Part shown: one piece after another, positions 23,097 to 29,615 of the stretch
How the letters are laid out: each line of letters starts with the position of its first letter
Numbering within the stretch: position 1 is the stretch's first letter
Made by a program: the position numbers and the translations under genes
Notes under the pieces: generated by a model
What the model saw: only the letters and a program-made list of their open reading frames with translations
What the model was told of the DNA's origin: nothing
Databases searched by the model: none
Source of the DNA: a virus
DNA length: 29,615 nucleotides
Virus record (IMG/VR): IMGVR_UViG_3300042987_003139
Location: 1 to 29,615 of that record
Strand: one strand, 5' to 3'

Positions 23097-23385
23097 CTTT
23101 TTTTACCTCTTTTTCTATAACAGCTGGTTGCTCTATCAATTTATTTGACTCAGTTTGATTACTCCACCAAATTTTCTTAATTTCATTACGACCCTTAACA
23201 TATCTAAATAATACAGTTAATTGACCAATAATTAGTATTAAGGCTTCTAGTCCTCGACTAGTTTCTTGAATCAGATCTTCTTTCTGAGAATTTTCACTAA
23301 TTAATCCTAATAAGTATGCGCCACTAAATAAGAAACTTACTAGGGTAAACCAAAATTCACTAGTTTTGTATCCTGGTTTAATCAT
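23026..23385 (-). CDS. Holin-like membrane protein
   Basis: This 119-residue protein starts at MIKPGYKTSEFW. Two hydrophobic helices, about residues 12-30 (FWFTLVSFLFSGAYLLGLI) and 47-62 (ALILIIGQLTVLFRYV), are followed by a strongly basic tail (residues 90-119, RKTNSQHKRKSK at the end), the usual layout of small phage holins. A longer frame to 23535 exists but would overlap the upstream 941-residue gene by 130 bases. The chosen ATG follows that gene's stop by 20 bases. Its 3' end overlaps the next gene by 71 bases. Confidence 0.75.
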   Translation of the reverse strand: MIKPGYKTSEFWFTLVSFLFSGAYLLGLISENSQKEDLIQETSRGLEALILIIGQLTVLFRYVKGRNEIKKIWWSNQTESNKLIEQPAVIEKEVKKDVKPRTNKSRSRKTNSQHKRKSK

Positions 23386-23404
23386 ATTTATATACACTTT
23401 CTTA

Positions 23405-26230
23405 TTATAAAATATTGATTTTGCCAACAAGCTGAGATTTTGATTGATTTTCGTCGAAACCACAACCAAGATGAATATTCGGAGTATTATTGGCAATATC
23501 AGTCTGTTGCGTGTTCGTTTGTTGAATACTAACAATATTAAAATTAGTGTCGAGTGTTGGAATTCCTTCGCTTTCGCCAGGATTTATTTCTTCATACCCA
23601 AAATCTACTAAATTTTTTAAAGTTAATTGGCTTAGTACTCTAGTTTCTCCAGGATTTGGAGCTGAACCAACCATTAATTCATTTAATACGCCAGGATAAT
23701 TGGGTTTTTCTGTTGATGGTGAGAAATATCTAGATTGATTTTCCCAATGAGAGTTAACAGTGCCTGATCCTCCAGTTATTTCTAATGGTATATTAATTGG
23801 TTGATATAAATAGCTAGATAATCCTGTGATACTATTATATGCCATTTGTGTTTGCTCATATGCTGTTCCATTTAAAAATCCACAGGATGTATTATAAGTA
23901 TTTTGTGGACATATTGTTGGCGATGGTGGATATATATTCCAAAACACCCCAACTCCTAAAGCGTGTAATAACTCATGACTAATAATATCTATCCAATTAG
24001 AAATATTATATCTATTTAGATAAAATAAATTAATATATACTGAATAACTAATAGTATTAATTTTTATAGGATTAGAATTACTAAGACTTACATAAGAATT
24101 TGGTGCTGCTTTAGCAACGTATAACGCAGATTCTGCATACTCAAAATTAATAGAGTCAGCAATAGCTCCTTGAAATTGTTCGTAGCCACTAATTCCTCTT
24201 ATTCCGCTTATAACATCATCTTTATATTTAATAAATTTACTTAATCTATTAACTGCTGAGAATATATATTCTTCCCAAGGAGACATTGACAATATTTGAT
24301 TATTATTTAGTGCAGTGTTGAGCGCGCTACTAATGCTGTCAACATCAAATAAATATGTCAAAGACTCTGGTGGCGGTCCTTCTGGCATAATCATACCGCT
24401 TAGTGTTCCGGGACTTGTACCAATAGCATTAATAGCGTAAACTTTGAATCTATAATTGTTACCATTGATTAGACCAGATACATGAATAGAATTTGTCGTT
24501 GCTGCTACAGTCGTAAGTTCTGTCCAATCACCTAAAGGAAATCCTGTGGAAGCGATCTCAATTTTATATGAAGTTATTGGAGAGCCGTTATCATTAGCTG
24601 GTGGAGTCCAATATACTATAGCTGCTGCATTTAAAGCTTGTGCTGATACAGAGACTGGTTGTTCAGGAGCTGTTGGTTGTGGAATAATTGTGCTGCTTGG
24701 TAAGCTGTATGGTCCTACACCAATAATATTTGTGGCAGCTACTCTAAATTTATAAGAAGAGCCATTAACTAGTCCAGATATTAGCGTAGAGGTTCCAGAC
24801 ACAGGAACGCCATAGTTTGTCCATGTTGTTCCATTATTTGATGATATTTGTATTCTATAATCAACAATAGGTAATCCCCCAGTATTAGTAGGAGTACTCC
24901 ACGATAAATTTACCGATTGATTTAGTGGGGTTCCTTGAATATTTGTTGGAGGCGCAGGTGGCGTAGATCCAGGAGTTACAGATACTGATAGCTTACTAAA
25001 TTGTCCAGCACCAACAATATTTACAGCAGCAACTCTAAAAGAATAAGATTGTCCTGGTGTTAAATTACTGATGGTGGCCGTGGTATTAGTATTATATCCA
25101 TCATTATACTGTATCCAACTAGTTCCGTCGTAATATTGAATAATATAATCTAGTAACAATACATTTAAACCGCCAGTATTTGTTGGTGGTGTCCAAGCTA
25201 TTGTAACAGAACCTTCACCCAAGCCCGTAATTGCCGGTTGGGACGGAACATCTGGCGGAGATATTGGTCTTGCTAGAGCTTTATTACTCCATACACTACT
25301 ACCTCCCGGAACATTATATGTAGTAGATCCCATAACATTATAAGCTCTAATTGTAAAGGCATAAAATAAACCATCTTTTAAGTTTGTTACTCTATATAAA
25401 TTAGTATTATTAGTATTGGCAACCCTTCTGGTTGTAAGATCAAAAGGAACAGAATTTTGTGGTGTTGGAATATATGCCTGGGCTTCTGCTAAGGTTTTAA
25501 ATCCTGCGCATCTTATGCCATATTCGACAATTGCTTTTCCGCCATTGTTTGTTGGAGGAATCCATGACAAATCTACCGATTGATTGTTTCCTAAACGAAT
25601 TGCTCTAAGATTCGTTGGAGCAGATGGTGGGGCAAATACTAATACTGTCTGTGGTGCGCTTGATTCTCCCCAACCACTTCCATTTTTTGCAGATACTCTA
25701 CAAAGATATGTAGTTCCATTAACTAAACCTGTCAATATGTAAGAAAATGTTGTTGAAGTTATATCTGGTGTTGTTGTCCATGATGTTCCGCCATTAGACG
25801 AATATTCTATCCTGTATGCTGAAATATTAGTAGATCCAACGTGGGTTGGCGCCGACCATTTTATGTTGATACTTCCGATATTGTTTGCTGCAACAATATT
25901 GATTGGTGCCGCTGGTGTTGCTGAAAGAGTTTTAACTTGAAGAGTTTTTGAGCTATATGGCCCTATTCCTCTGGTTGGATGAGCAGCTCGTATTCTGAAA
26001 GTATAAAAAAGAGATGGATTTAAGAGTTGTGCTGGATTGCCAACCGCAGTAAAAAAAGCGGTTGTTACTGACATACCATACAATCCGGCAAGTTGCCAAG
26101 AAACACCATTATTGGTGCTGTATTGTAATTCATAATATCCTTTAGTTCCGGGATCTGCTCTTGTCCACGTTAAAGAGAAAGATAGTATACCAGGTAGTAC
26201 TGAAGTAATAGTGGTGACTGGAACGGCCAT
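23405..26230 (-). CDS. Multi-Fn3 virion protein with leishmanolysin-like metallopeptidase
   Basis: This 941-residue protein starts with about six fibronectin type III repeats (roughly 1-103, 104-200, 200-325, 326-424, 425-520, 521-620). Each has the Trp strand and YxxRVxAxN-type motif (for example YSFRVAAVNIVGAG and YKFRVAATNIIGVG). The C-terminal 320 residues carry HELLHALG (H752, E753, H756, G759), SHW with H828 as likely third zinc ligand, and NELM with M853 as Met-turn, the arrangement of M8/leishmanolysin-type metzincins. It is probably a tail or surface protein that binds host glycans or proteins through Fn3 and degrades surface protein. There is no signal peptide. Shine-Dalgarno AAGGAT precedes the ATG. 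Confidence 0.9.
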   Translation of the reverse strand: MAVPVTTITSVLPGILSFSLTWTRADPGTKGYYELQYSTNNGVSWQLAGLYGMSVTTAFFTAVGNPAQLLNPSLFYTFRIRAAHPTRGIGPYSSKTLQVKTLSATPAAPINIVAANNIGSINIKWSAPTHVGSTNISAYRIEYSSNGGTSWTTTPDITSTTFSYILTGLVNGTTYLCRVSAKNGSGWGESSAPQTVLVFAPPSAPTNLRAIRLGNNQSVDLSWIPPTNNGGKAIVEYGIRCAGFKTLAEAQAYIPTPQNSVPFDLTTRRVANTNNTNLYRVTNLKDGLFYAFTIRAYNVMGSTTYNVPGGSSVWSNKALARPISPPDVPSQPAITGLGEGSVTIAWTPPTNTGGLNVLLLDYIIQYYDGTSWIQYNDGYNTNTTATISNLTPGQSYSFRVAAVNIVGAGQFSKLSVSVTPGSTPPAPPTNIQGTPLNQSVNLSWSTPTNTGGLPIVDYRIQISSNNGTTWTNYGVPVSGTSTLISGLVNGSSYKFRVAATNIIGVGPYSLPSSTIIPQPTAPEQPVSVSAQALNAAAIVYWTPPANDNGSPITSYKIEIASTGFPLGDWTELTTVAATTNSIHVSGLINGNNYRFKVYAINAIGTSPGTLSGMIMPEGPPPESLTYLFDVDSISSALNTALNNNQILSMSPWEEYIFSAVNRLSKFIKYKDDVISGIRGISGYEQFQGAIADSINFEYAESALYVAKAAPNSYVSLSNSNPIKINTISYSVYINLFYLNRYNISNWIDIISHELLHALGVGVFWNIYPPSPTICPQNTYNTSCGFLNGTAYEQTQMAYNSITGLSSYLYQPINIPLEITGGSGTVNSHWENQSRYFSPSTEKPNYPGVLNELMVGSAPNPGETRVLSQLTLKNLVDFGYEEINPGESEGIPTLDTNFNIVSIQQTNTQQTDIANNTPNIHLGCGFDENQSKSQLVGKINIL

Positions 26231-26255
26231 AGTTATCCTTTCAATAATATAACGC

Positions 26256-26284
26256 GTATATATAAATTATTATTTTATATATAC
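26256..26284. repeat. AT-only inverted repeat upstream of the Fn3 gene
   Basis: GTATATATAAA (26256-26266) and TTTATATATAC (26274-26284) form a perfect 11-bp inverted repeat around a 7-nt loop. It lies in the 59-base gap before the Fn3-metallopeptidase gene, close to the edge of the GC-rich island. It could be a weak hairpin, a protein site or a promoter-rich AT tract. Its base composition makes chance pairing easier. Confidence 0.5.
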
Positions 26285-26289
26285 ACTAA

Positions 26290-26388
26290 TTATATTTTAT
26301 TAAATTTTTTTCTATTAATAGACAGGGTGTGCGACATTGCGCCAATTATTAAATCAATCCTAGAATAGAGGAACTGTTGGTAACTCAT
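26290..26388 (-). CDS. Possible 32-residue ORF at the island edge
   Basis: The ATG at 26388 overlaps the TGA of the 103-residue gene (ATGA) and the frame runs to TAA at 26290. The product starts MSYQQFLYSRIDLIIGAM and ends in a basic tail (RKKFNKI). Its length is too small for a firm call. It could be a short gene or the remnant of a longer one cut when the island joined the AT-rich DNA. Confidence 0.35.
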   Translation of the reverse strand: MSYQQFLYSRIDLIIGAMSHTLSINRKKFNKI

Positions 26389-26696
26389 GTCGGTGTCGGC
26401 ACCGGCCTAACAAACAACGCCTCCAGACCAGCCTTGAGATCACTACCCAGCACCTCAAGCACGCGGGCCTCCACCTGATCCTGTGTGTAGTCACCAGCCG
26501 TGTCGTAGGCATCGCCTTGCCAGAGGGTCACAGGGCGTGGACAGGGAAGGAGCCGCGCCTCCGCGATCCGACGCTTGGCGTTGTCGATGATGGTGATGTC
26601 CAGTTCGGTCAGCGTGAGCGGTCGTGGGGTCTTGACCTCGCCGTTGATGCCGGTGTACGGTGGACGCTGGATGGTAACAGGAATTGGAAGATTCAT
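26385..26696 (-). CDS. Unknown protein on GC-rich island
   Basis: This 103-residue protein starts MNLPIPVTIQRPPYTG, with a strand-rich N-terminus (VKTPRPLTLTELDITIID) and a helical C-terminus (EARVLEVLGSDLKAGLEAL). The DNA is markedly richer in G+C than its surroundings (34 G/C of 60 at 26401-26460), unlike the AT-rich genes on either side. It may be a small virion accessory protein linked with the upstream repeat protein. Family not recognised. Confidence 0.75.
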   Translation of the reverse strand: MNLPIPVTIQRPPYTGINGEVKTPRPLTLTELDITIIDNAKRRIAEARLLPCPRPVTLWQGDAYDTAGDYTQDQVEARVLEVLGSDLKAGLEALFVRPVPTPT

Positions 26697-26698
26697 GG

Positions 26699-27379
26699 TT
26701 AGATTACTCCTAAAATTGAGGATCCGTTGATGCCGCGAGGAATCGGATACGGGGTACGGTTGGCGTAGGTTTCGGTGCCGGCAATCACACCGTTTGCCGT
26801 GCAGTACGAACTGTCGTTGAATGTGGCGTCGCCGTCTACTGGGCCGTCGCAGTACGAACTGTCGTTGAATGTGGCGTCGTAATTTACGCTCATGTATGTC
26901 CCGCTGCGAGAGTTGTGATTGAATGTTCCGTTTCCCATAAGATAATCACCAAAAGATGACGTATCGTTGAAAACAGCATCGCAACCGATGAACTGCTGAA
27001 TAACAGTTCCGCCATTGACAGTAAGATGTCCGGTGATTGTTAAAGCACCATTTTGTCCATAAGAGTTGCATCCGTCCGCTATTACTTCTCCTCCGGCCAC
27101 CCCGCACTCCATGCTGCTTGCCGGGCCAAAATAGGCAACCCCCGGGACTGTGATGGTTTGACTGCTTATTGCAAAATTCCCGCCCAACACCGTCAGGTTT
27201 GCGACGGTTGGTGCCGATCCGGCGTTTGTCCAGACATCGGCTGCGACCACCACATCGTCACTGCTTGTCGGCAAACTAGTGGCAGGAACGCGAGTGCCGG
27301 TGAAGTTGTCCAGCCGCCAGTTGCCTAGCGTGGCCCAATCGTAATCGCCAGTGTCGTTGTCGTAGTAGAGTGTTGCCAT
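26699..27379 (-). CDS. Beta-repeat protein, likely tail or adhesin-like
   Basis: This 226-residue protein starts MATLYYDNDTGDYDWATLG and is nearly all short beta strands. It carries repeats of the type ATFNDSSY (two exact copies, plus looser forms such as AVFNDTSSF and GTFNHNS), as in phage and bacterial surface proteins with stacked beta coils. No enzymatic motif is visible. It is probably part of the tail-fibre set, given the genes on both sides. It is encoded in the GC-rich island and has a plain Shine-Dalgarno (GAGGAAA). The 31-bp repeats in its 3' half code for the ATFNDSSY copies. Confidence 0.82.
   Translation of the reverse strand: MATLYYDNDTGDYDWATLGNWRLDNFTGTRVPATSLPTSSDDVVVAADVWTNAGSAPTVANLTVLGGNFAISSQTITVPGVAYFGPASSMECGVAGGEVIADGCNSYGQNGALTITGHLTVNGGTVIQQFIGCDAVFNDTSSFGDYLMGNGTFNHNSRSGTYMSVNYDATFNDSSYCDGPVDGDATFNDSSYCTANGVIAGTETYANRTPYPIPRGINGSSILGVI
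26801..26879. repeat. Two exact 31-bp direct repeats in the beta-repeat gene
   Basis: The 31-bp sequence starting gcagtacgaactgtcgttga occurs at 26801-26831 and again at 26849-26879, a 48-bp period. It encodes the repeated ATFNDSSYC coil. Such exact coding repeats permit copy-number change by recombination or slippage. Confidence 0.85.
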
Positions 27380-27402
27380 ATTATTTCCTCAGTTTCTTCT
27401 AG

Positions 27403-28275
27403 TTAATAACCCGGTACGAATGCGATAATATCCCATTTATTTCTATCAAGATCATAAGTGGCTGCTAATAAATCCATAGTTCCGCTTGTGCTACTAAATG
27501 GTAATGGACTAGTTGCGGTAGATGGAATATTAAAACCGCTACCTAAGACTATTGGAATGCTATTAGCTTGGTGCGTTATTCTCCAACGTAAACTTTGACC
27601 ATCTGTTGGATTGGTAGGATTAGCCAATGTTCCGCTAGCCATAAGATTAATATCAAAAATATCTCCTAATGATGCATCTGTATTGATAGTACCGCTAGCA
27701 TCGCCAAGTTGAACTACTGTGGGATGTTTGGATATCAAGCGAGAACCATCTGAAAATGTAATACCACTAGGATTAATTTCTATATTATTAATTCCTGTGC
27801 CTGACGGAAACACTAACGCTCCGGTAGAGCTAAAAGACCAATTGTTATTGTTTGACCTAATGCTTATAGTAGGATCTTGTCCAGCACCAACACTAACAAA
27901 ACTATTTTCTCCGCCCAAAAATAATTCACTATTACTATTATCTATTGTTCCACCAGCTCGTATATGAATATGATTTGGTCCTGTTGGATCTATTATTAGA
28001 TACTGATGACTACCATTATTGTATGCTTCAATATCGGGTATTAATTTTATGGTGTCGTATCCATTACCATCTCCGCTGTCGGCATTGTGACCATAAAACT
28101 TACCCTTGCCCAATACTTTATTAAGATTAGTACTATTTACTCCATCGTGGATAACAAGATCAAATCCACCATTGTCATCATTATATAGGGCCATCTCTCC
28201 ATTCGGACGCTTATCACTATCGTCAGAATAGCCGCCTTCAACTTGACTAGTATTTATTCTATTTACTTTTACCAT
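27403..28275 (-). CDS. Tail-fibre-like protein
   Basis: This 290-residue Gly/Asn/Ser-rich protein starts MVKVNRINTSQVEGG, with KRPNGEMALYNDDNGGFDL, a stretch typical of phage fibre N-termini that attach sequence modules. The middle is beta-rich with GITFSDGS. The C-terminal part (LANPTNPTDGQSLRWRITHQ, then DRNKWDIIAFVPGY) resembles the receptor-proximal domain of many tail fibres. No catalytic motif. It precedes the GC-rich island and follows the edge-truncated repeat protein, in the virion-surface block. The GITFSDGS element is shared in form with GITFADGT in the neighbouring gene, indicating related fibre modules. Confidence 0.82.
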   Translation of the reverse strand: MVKVNRINTSQVEGGYSDDSDKRPNGEMALYNDDNGGFDLVIHDGVNSTNLNKVLGKGKFYGHNADSGDGNGYDTIKLIPDIEAYNNGSHQYLIIDPTGPNHIHIRAGGTIDNSNSELFLGGENSFVSVGAGQDPTISIRSNNNNWSFSSTGALVFPSGTGINNIEINPSGITFSDGSRLISKHPTVVQLGDASGTINTDASLGDIFDINLMASGTLANPTNPTDGQSLRWRITHQANSIPIVLGSGFNIPSTATSPLPFSSTSGTMDLLAATYDLDRNKWDIIAFVPGY

Positions 28276-28292
28276 TAGATTGCCCTCGTTAT

Positions 28293-29615
28293 TTAGTCGT
28301 ATAGTTCAGAGCCATAGAATACTTTCGCGCTCCACTGAATTTTTAGTGTTTTACCCTCACCATCCATGCGGCGATAGCTTATGGTTCCTTCGTTTTGCAC
28401 AAACCATAAATCATCATTCTCACTATCTGTACTGCCACTGCTAACTTCTGTGTGTGTAATATTTGCTTCGCCATCATCATCAACAATATGAATAGTGCCT
28501 ATAAATGTTCCTTCGCCTGTAAAACCATGATAATCTATTACTGCTCCTCTAAAGTTTGATGAACCATTTGGAAGATTACTTTTATCCCACCATACTTGAG
28601 GAACACCACCCGTATTATATCTAAAATAAATGGTGTCGCCAACATTATATGATACTGAGCTGTAAAGACTATATCCTCTTTCGTTTCCGTTAGAACTTGT
28701 TCCAAAACCCCATTTATACCAAGTATTATTATCTAATGAAAACTCTATAGATGAACTATCAGTAATATTATATGCTGATAGGTTATTTAAGATTTCATCA
28801 ATAGTTGTGGTTGTACTATCTATCCATATAACATTTTCACCACTAGCTGATCGTGATGCTGTTGTTGTTAGATTTACGGTTTCAACAGGAGTAACTGTTA
28901 CTGTTGAATTGCCATAAACTTCTTCTATTCTTCTGTTTCCACTAGTTGTGGATTTTATTGGACCAACACCGGCCGCACTCTTTAAAACTGTTCCATCAGC
29001 AAAAGTTATACCCTCTTCGATTTCGTTAAGATTAATAGCATATTTTACATAACTAAAACCACCACCATTTCCACCCTGTGTCCAGCTTAAAAACTTAATA
29101 GCATAATAAATATTTGTTCCAATAATATGCATTATTAGATTTGCGCCAACAATATTATTTCCAAGTTGACCACCAATAGCATCATAAAAATTAGTATAAG
29201 TTCTACTTTCTATATCTGATAAATCATTCCATCCGTCCATATTCCATTCTGTTCCAACAGGACTGTTATTTTGATTCCAGTCTGCTTCTTGATATGGATT
29301 ATATATGCCTTGATTTTCTCCTCTTGTTATTCCAACGCCGGATCCTTCAGGAACATCAGCAACAAAAGTATCTATTTCGCTACCATAATCAGTTTTTTCA
29401 AAATAGTTTGGATTATCGACAATTAGTGTTCTTGTATAAGCAAAAGACCCACCATTGTTTTGTCCCCAATCGCTAAAAATAAACTTATAATATTGATTGT
29501 TAATAGTATCATGCATTATTAATTCAGTACCCACTATATTCTCACCAATAGCATTATTCAAAGCTGATCGTAGTGTGGTATATGATCTTGATGATAAATC
29601 TAATAAATCACCCCA
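28293..29615 (-). CDS. Partial tail protein with tandem repeated domain, 5' end beyond window
   Basis: The frame runs open to the window edge. A TTG at 29561 could be read as a start, but 18 further codons upstream are open and complete a repeat unit, so the real start is outside. Two copies of a domain of about 100 residues are visible: the first from the edge (WGDLLDLSSRSYTTL, then ENIVGTELIMHDTINNQYYK) and the second starting WNDLSDIESRTYTNF, then NNIVGANLIMHIIGTNIYYA. The second ends at GITFADGTVLKS, and a more variable C-terminal region follows (residue 200 on). Likely a tail or adhesin-type structural protein. Confidence 0.82.
   Translation of the reverse strand, partial: WGDLLDLSSRSYTTLRSALNNAIGENIVGTELIMHDTINNQYYKFIFSDWGQNNGGSFAYTRTLIVDNPNYFEKTDYGSEIDTFVADVPEGSGVGITRGENQGIYNPYQEADWNQNNSPVGTEWNMDGWNDLSDIESRTYTNFYDAIGGQLGNNIVGANLIMHIIGTNIYYAIKFLSWTQGGNGGGFSYVKYAINLNEIEEGITFADGTVLKSAAGVGPIKSTTSGNRRIEEVYGNSTVTVTPVETVNLTTTASRSASGENVIWIDSTTTTIDEILNNLSAYNITDSSSIEFSLDNNTWYKWGFGTSSNGNERGYSLYSSVSYNVGDTIYFRYNTGGVPQVWWDKSNLPNGSSNFRGAVIDYHGFTGEGTFIGTIHIVDDDGEANITHTEVSSGSTDSENDDLWFVQNEGTISYRRMDGEGKTLKIQWSAKVFYGSELYD

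Larger units (their letters stand above)
26385..27379. other. GC-rich island of two genes within an AT-rich genome
   Basis: Both genes here have much higher G+C than flanking sequence: 34 of 60 bases at 26401-26460, against 19 of 60 at 27421-27480 just outside. The change is abrupt at both ends while gene orientation and ribosome sites continue, consistent with a horizontally acquired tail-gene module. Confidence 0.75.

Noticed and set aside
23380-23400. T4-late-like TATAAATA box just before the holin-like gene
   Set aside because: It overlaps the ATG, so a transcript would begin inside the gene; probably coincidence in AT-rich DNA.
23386-23535. Longer N-terminus for the holin-like gene
   Set aside because: It would overlap the end of the 941-residue gene by about 130 bases, and MIKPGYKTSEFW is a natural start for a two-helix holin.
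1-29615. tRNA genes, CRISPR arrays, insertion sequences or attachment sites
   Set aside because: No cloverleaf-like intergenic sequence, regular spaced repeat, transposase or flanking duplication was found by reading; intergenic gaps are too short for most of these.

Overview
The window is a stretch of a tailed double-stranded DNA bacteriophage genome, or a closely related prophage. Every convincing gene is on the minus strand, so transcription and gene order run from high to low coordinates. Most of it is AT-rich (roughly one third G+C), almost all coding, and tightly packed: stop and start codons repeatedly overlap as ATGA or TAATG. Stops TAA, TGA and TAG are all used, so nothing suggests a recoded genetic code. 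The mix of a DnaE-type polymerase, DnaB-type helicase, TOPRIM primase, RecA, PhoH, class II ribonucleotide reductase and large tail-fibre-like proteins points to an uncultured, moderately large to large caudovirus. I cannot name the host.

Region A (29615 to 23405) holds virion surface proteins. There is an edge-truncated protein with tandem repeated domains, a tail-fibre-like protein, a GC-rich two-gene island that includes a short-repeat beta-structure protein, and a 941-residue protein with about six fibronectin type III domains and a C-terminal leishmanolysin-like metallopeptidase domain.

Region B (23385 to 19795) is a cluster of small membrane or exported proteins around a papain-like cysteine peptidase. 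It includes a holin-like protein, a GlsB/YeaQ-type membrane protein and an exported DnaJ-type zinc-finger protein. It is plausibly a lysis or host-envelope module.

Region C (19757 to 8569) covers nucleotide metabolism, recombination and replication. In order of transcription it holds dCMP deaminase, a tiny membrane protein, adenosylcobalamin-dependent ribonucleotide reductase, PhoH, an HNH nuclease, a zinc-ribbon protein, several unknowns, RecA, a PD-(D/E)XK nuclease, a possible UvsY-like mediator, a zinc-finger protein, DnaB helicase, primase and dNMP kinase.

Region D (8569 to 2712) has a Cas4/RecB-like nuclease, then a DNA polymerase III alpha subunit broken into two genes. The PHP plus palm half is followed by a 61-residue protein and a DnaQ-like exonuclease, and then by the fingers plus OB half. 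SSB follows, with its own strong promoter upstream and a hairpin downstream. Together the genes supply a near-complete replisome, with a proofreading exonuclease nested between the polymerase halves.

Region E (2631 to 1) is a sugar-related cassette: a GT-B glycosyltransferase with an inserted zinc ribbon, a cysteine-cluster protein that may be glycosyltransferase-related, and the start of a nucleotidyltransferase-like gene cut off by the window edge.

The most notable points are the split DnaE with interleaved exonuclease, the Fn3-metallopeptidase fusion, the GC-rich island, a dCMP deaminase promoter positioned to make a leaderless mRNA, and a nuclease gene whose conserved N-terminus can only be translated from an AUU/AUA-type start. 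No stretch longer than 300 bases lacks a gene.
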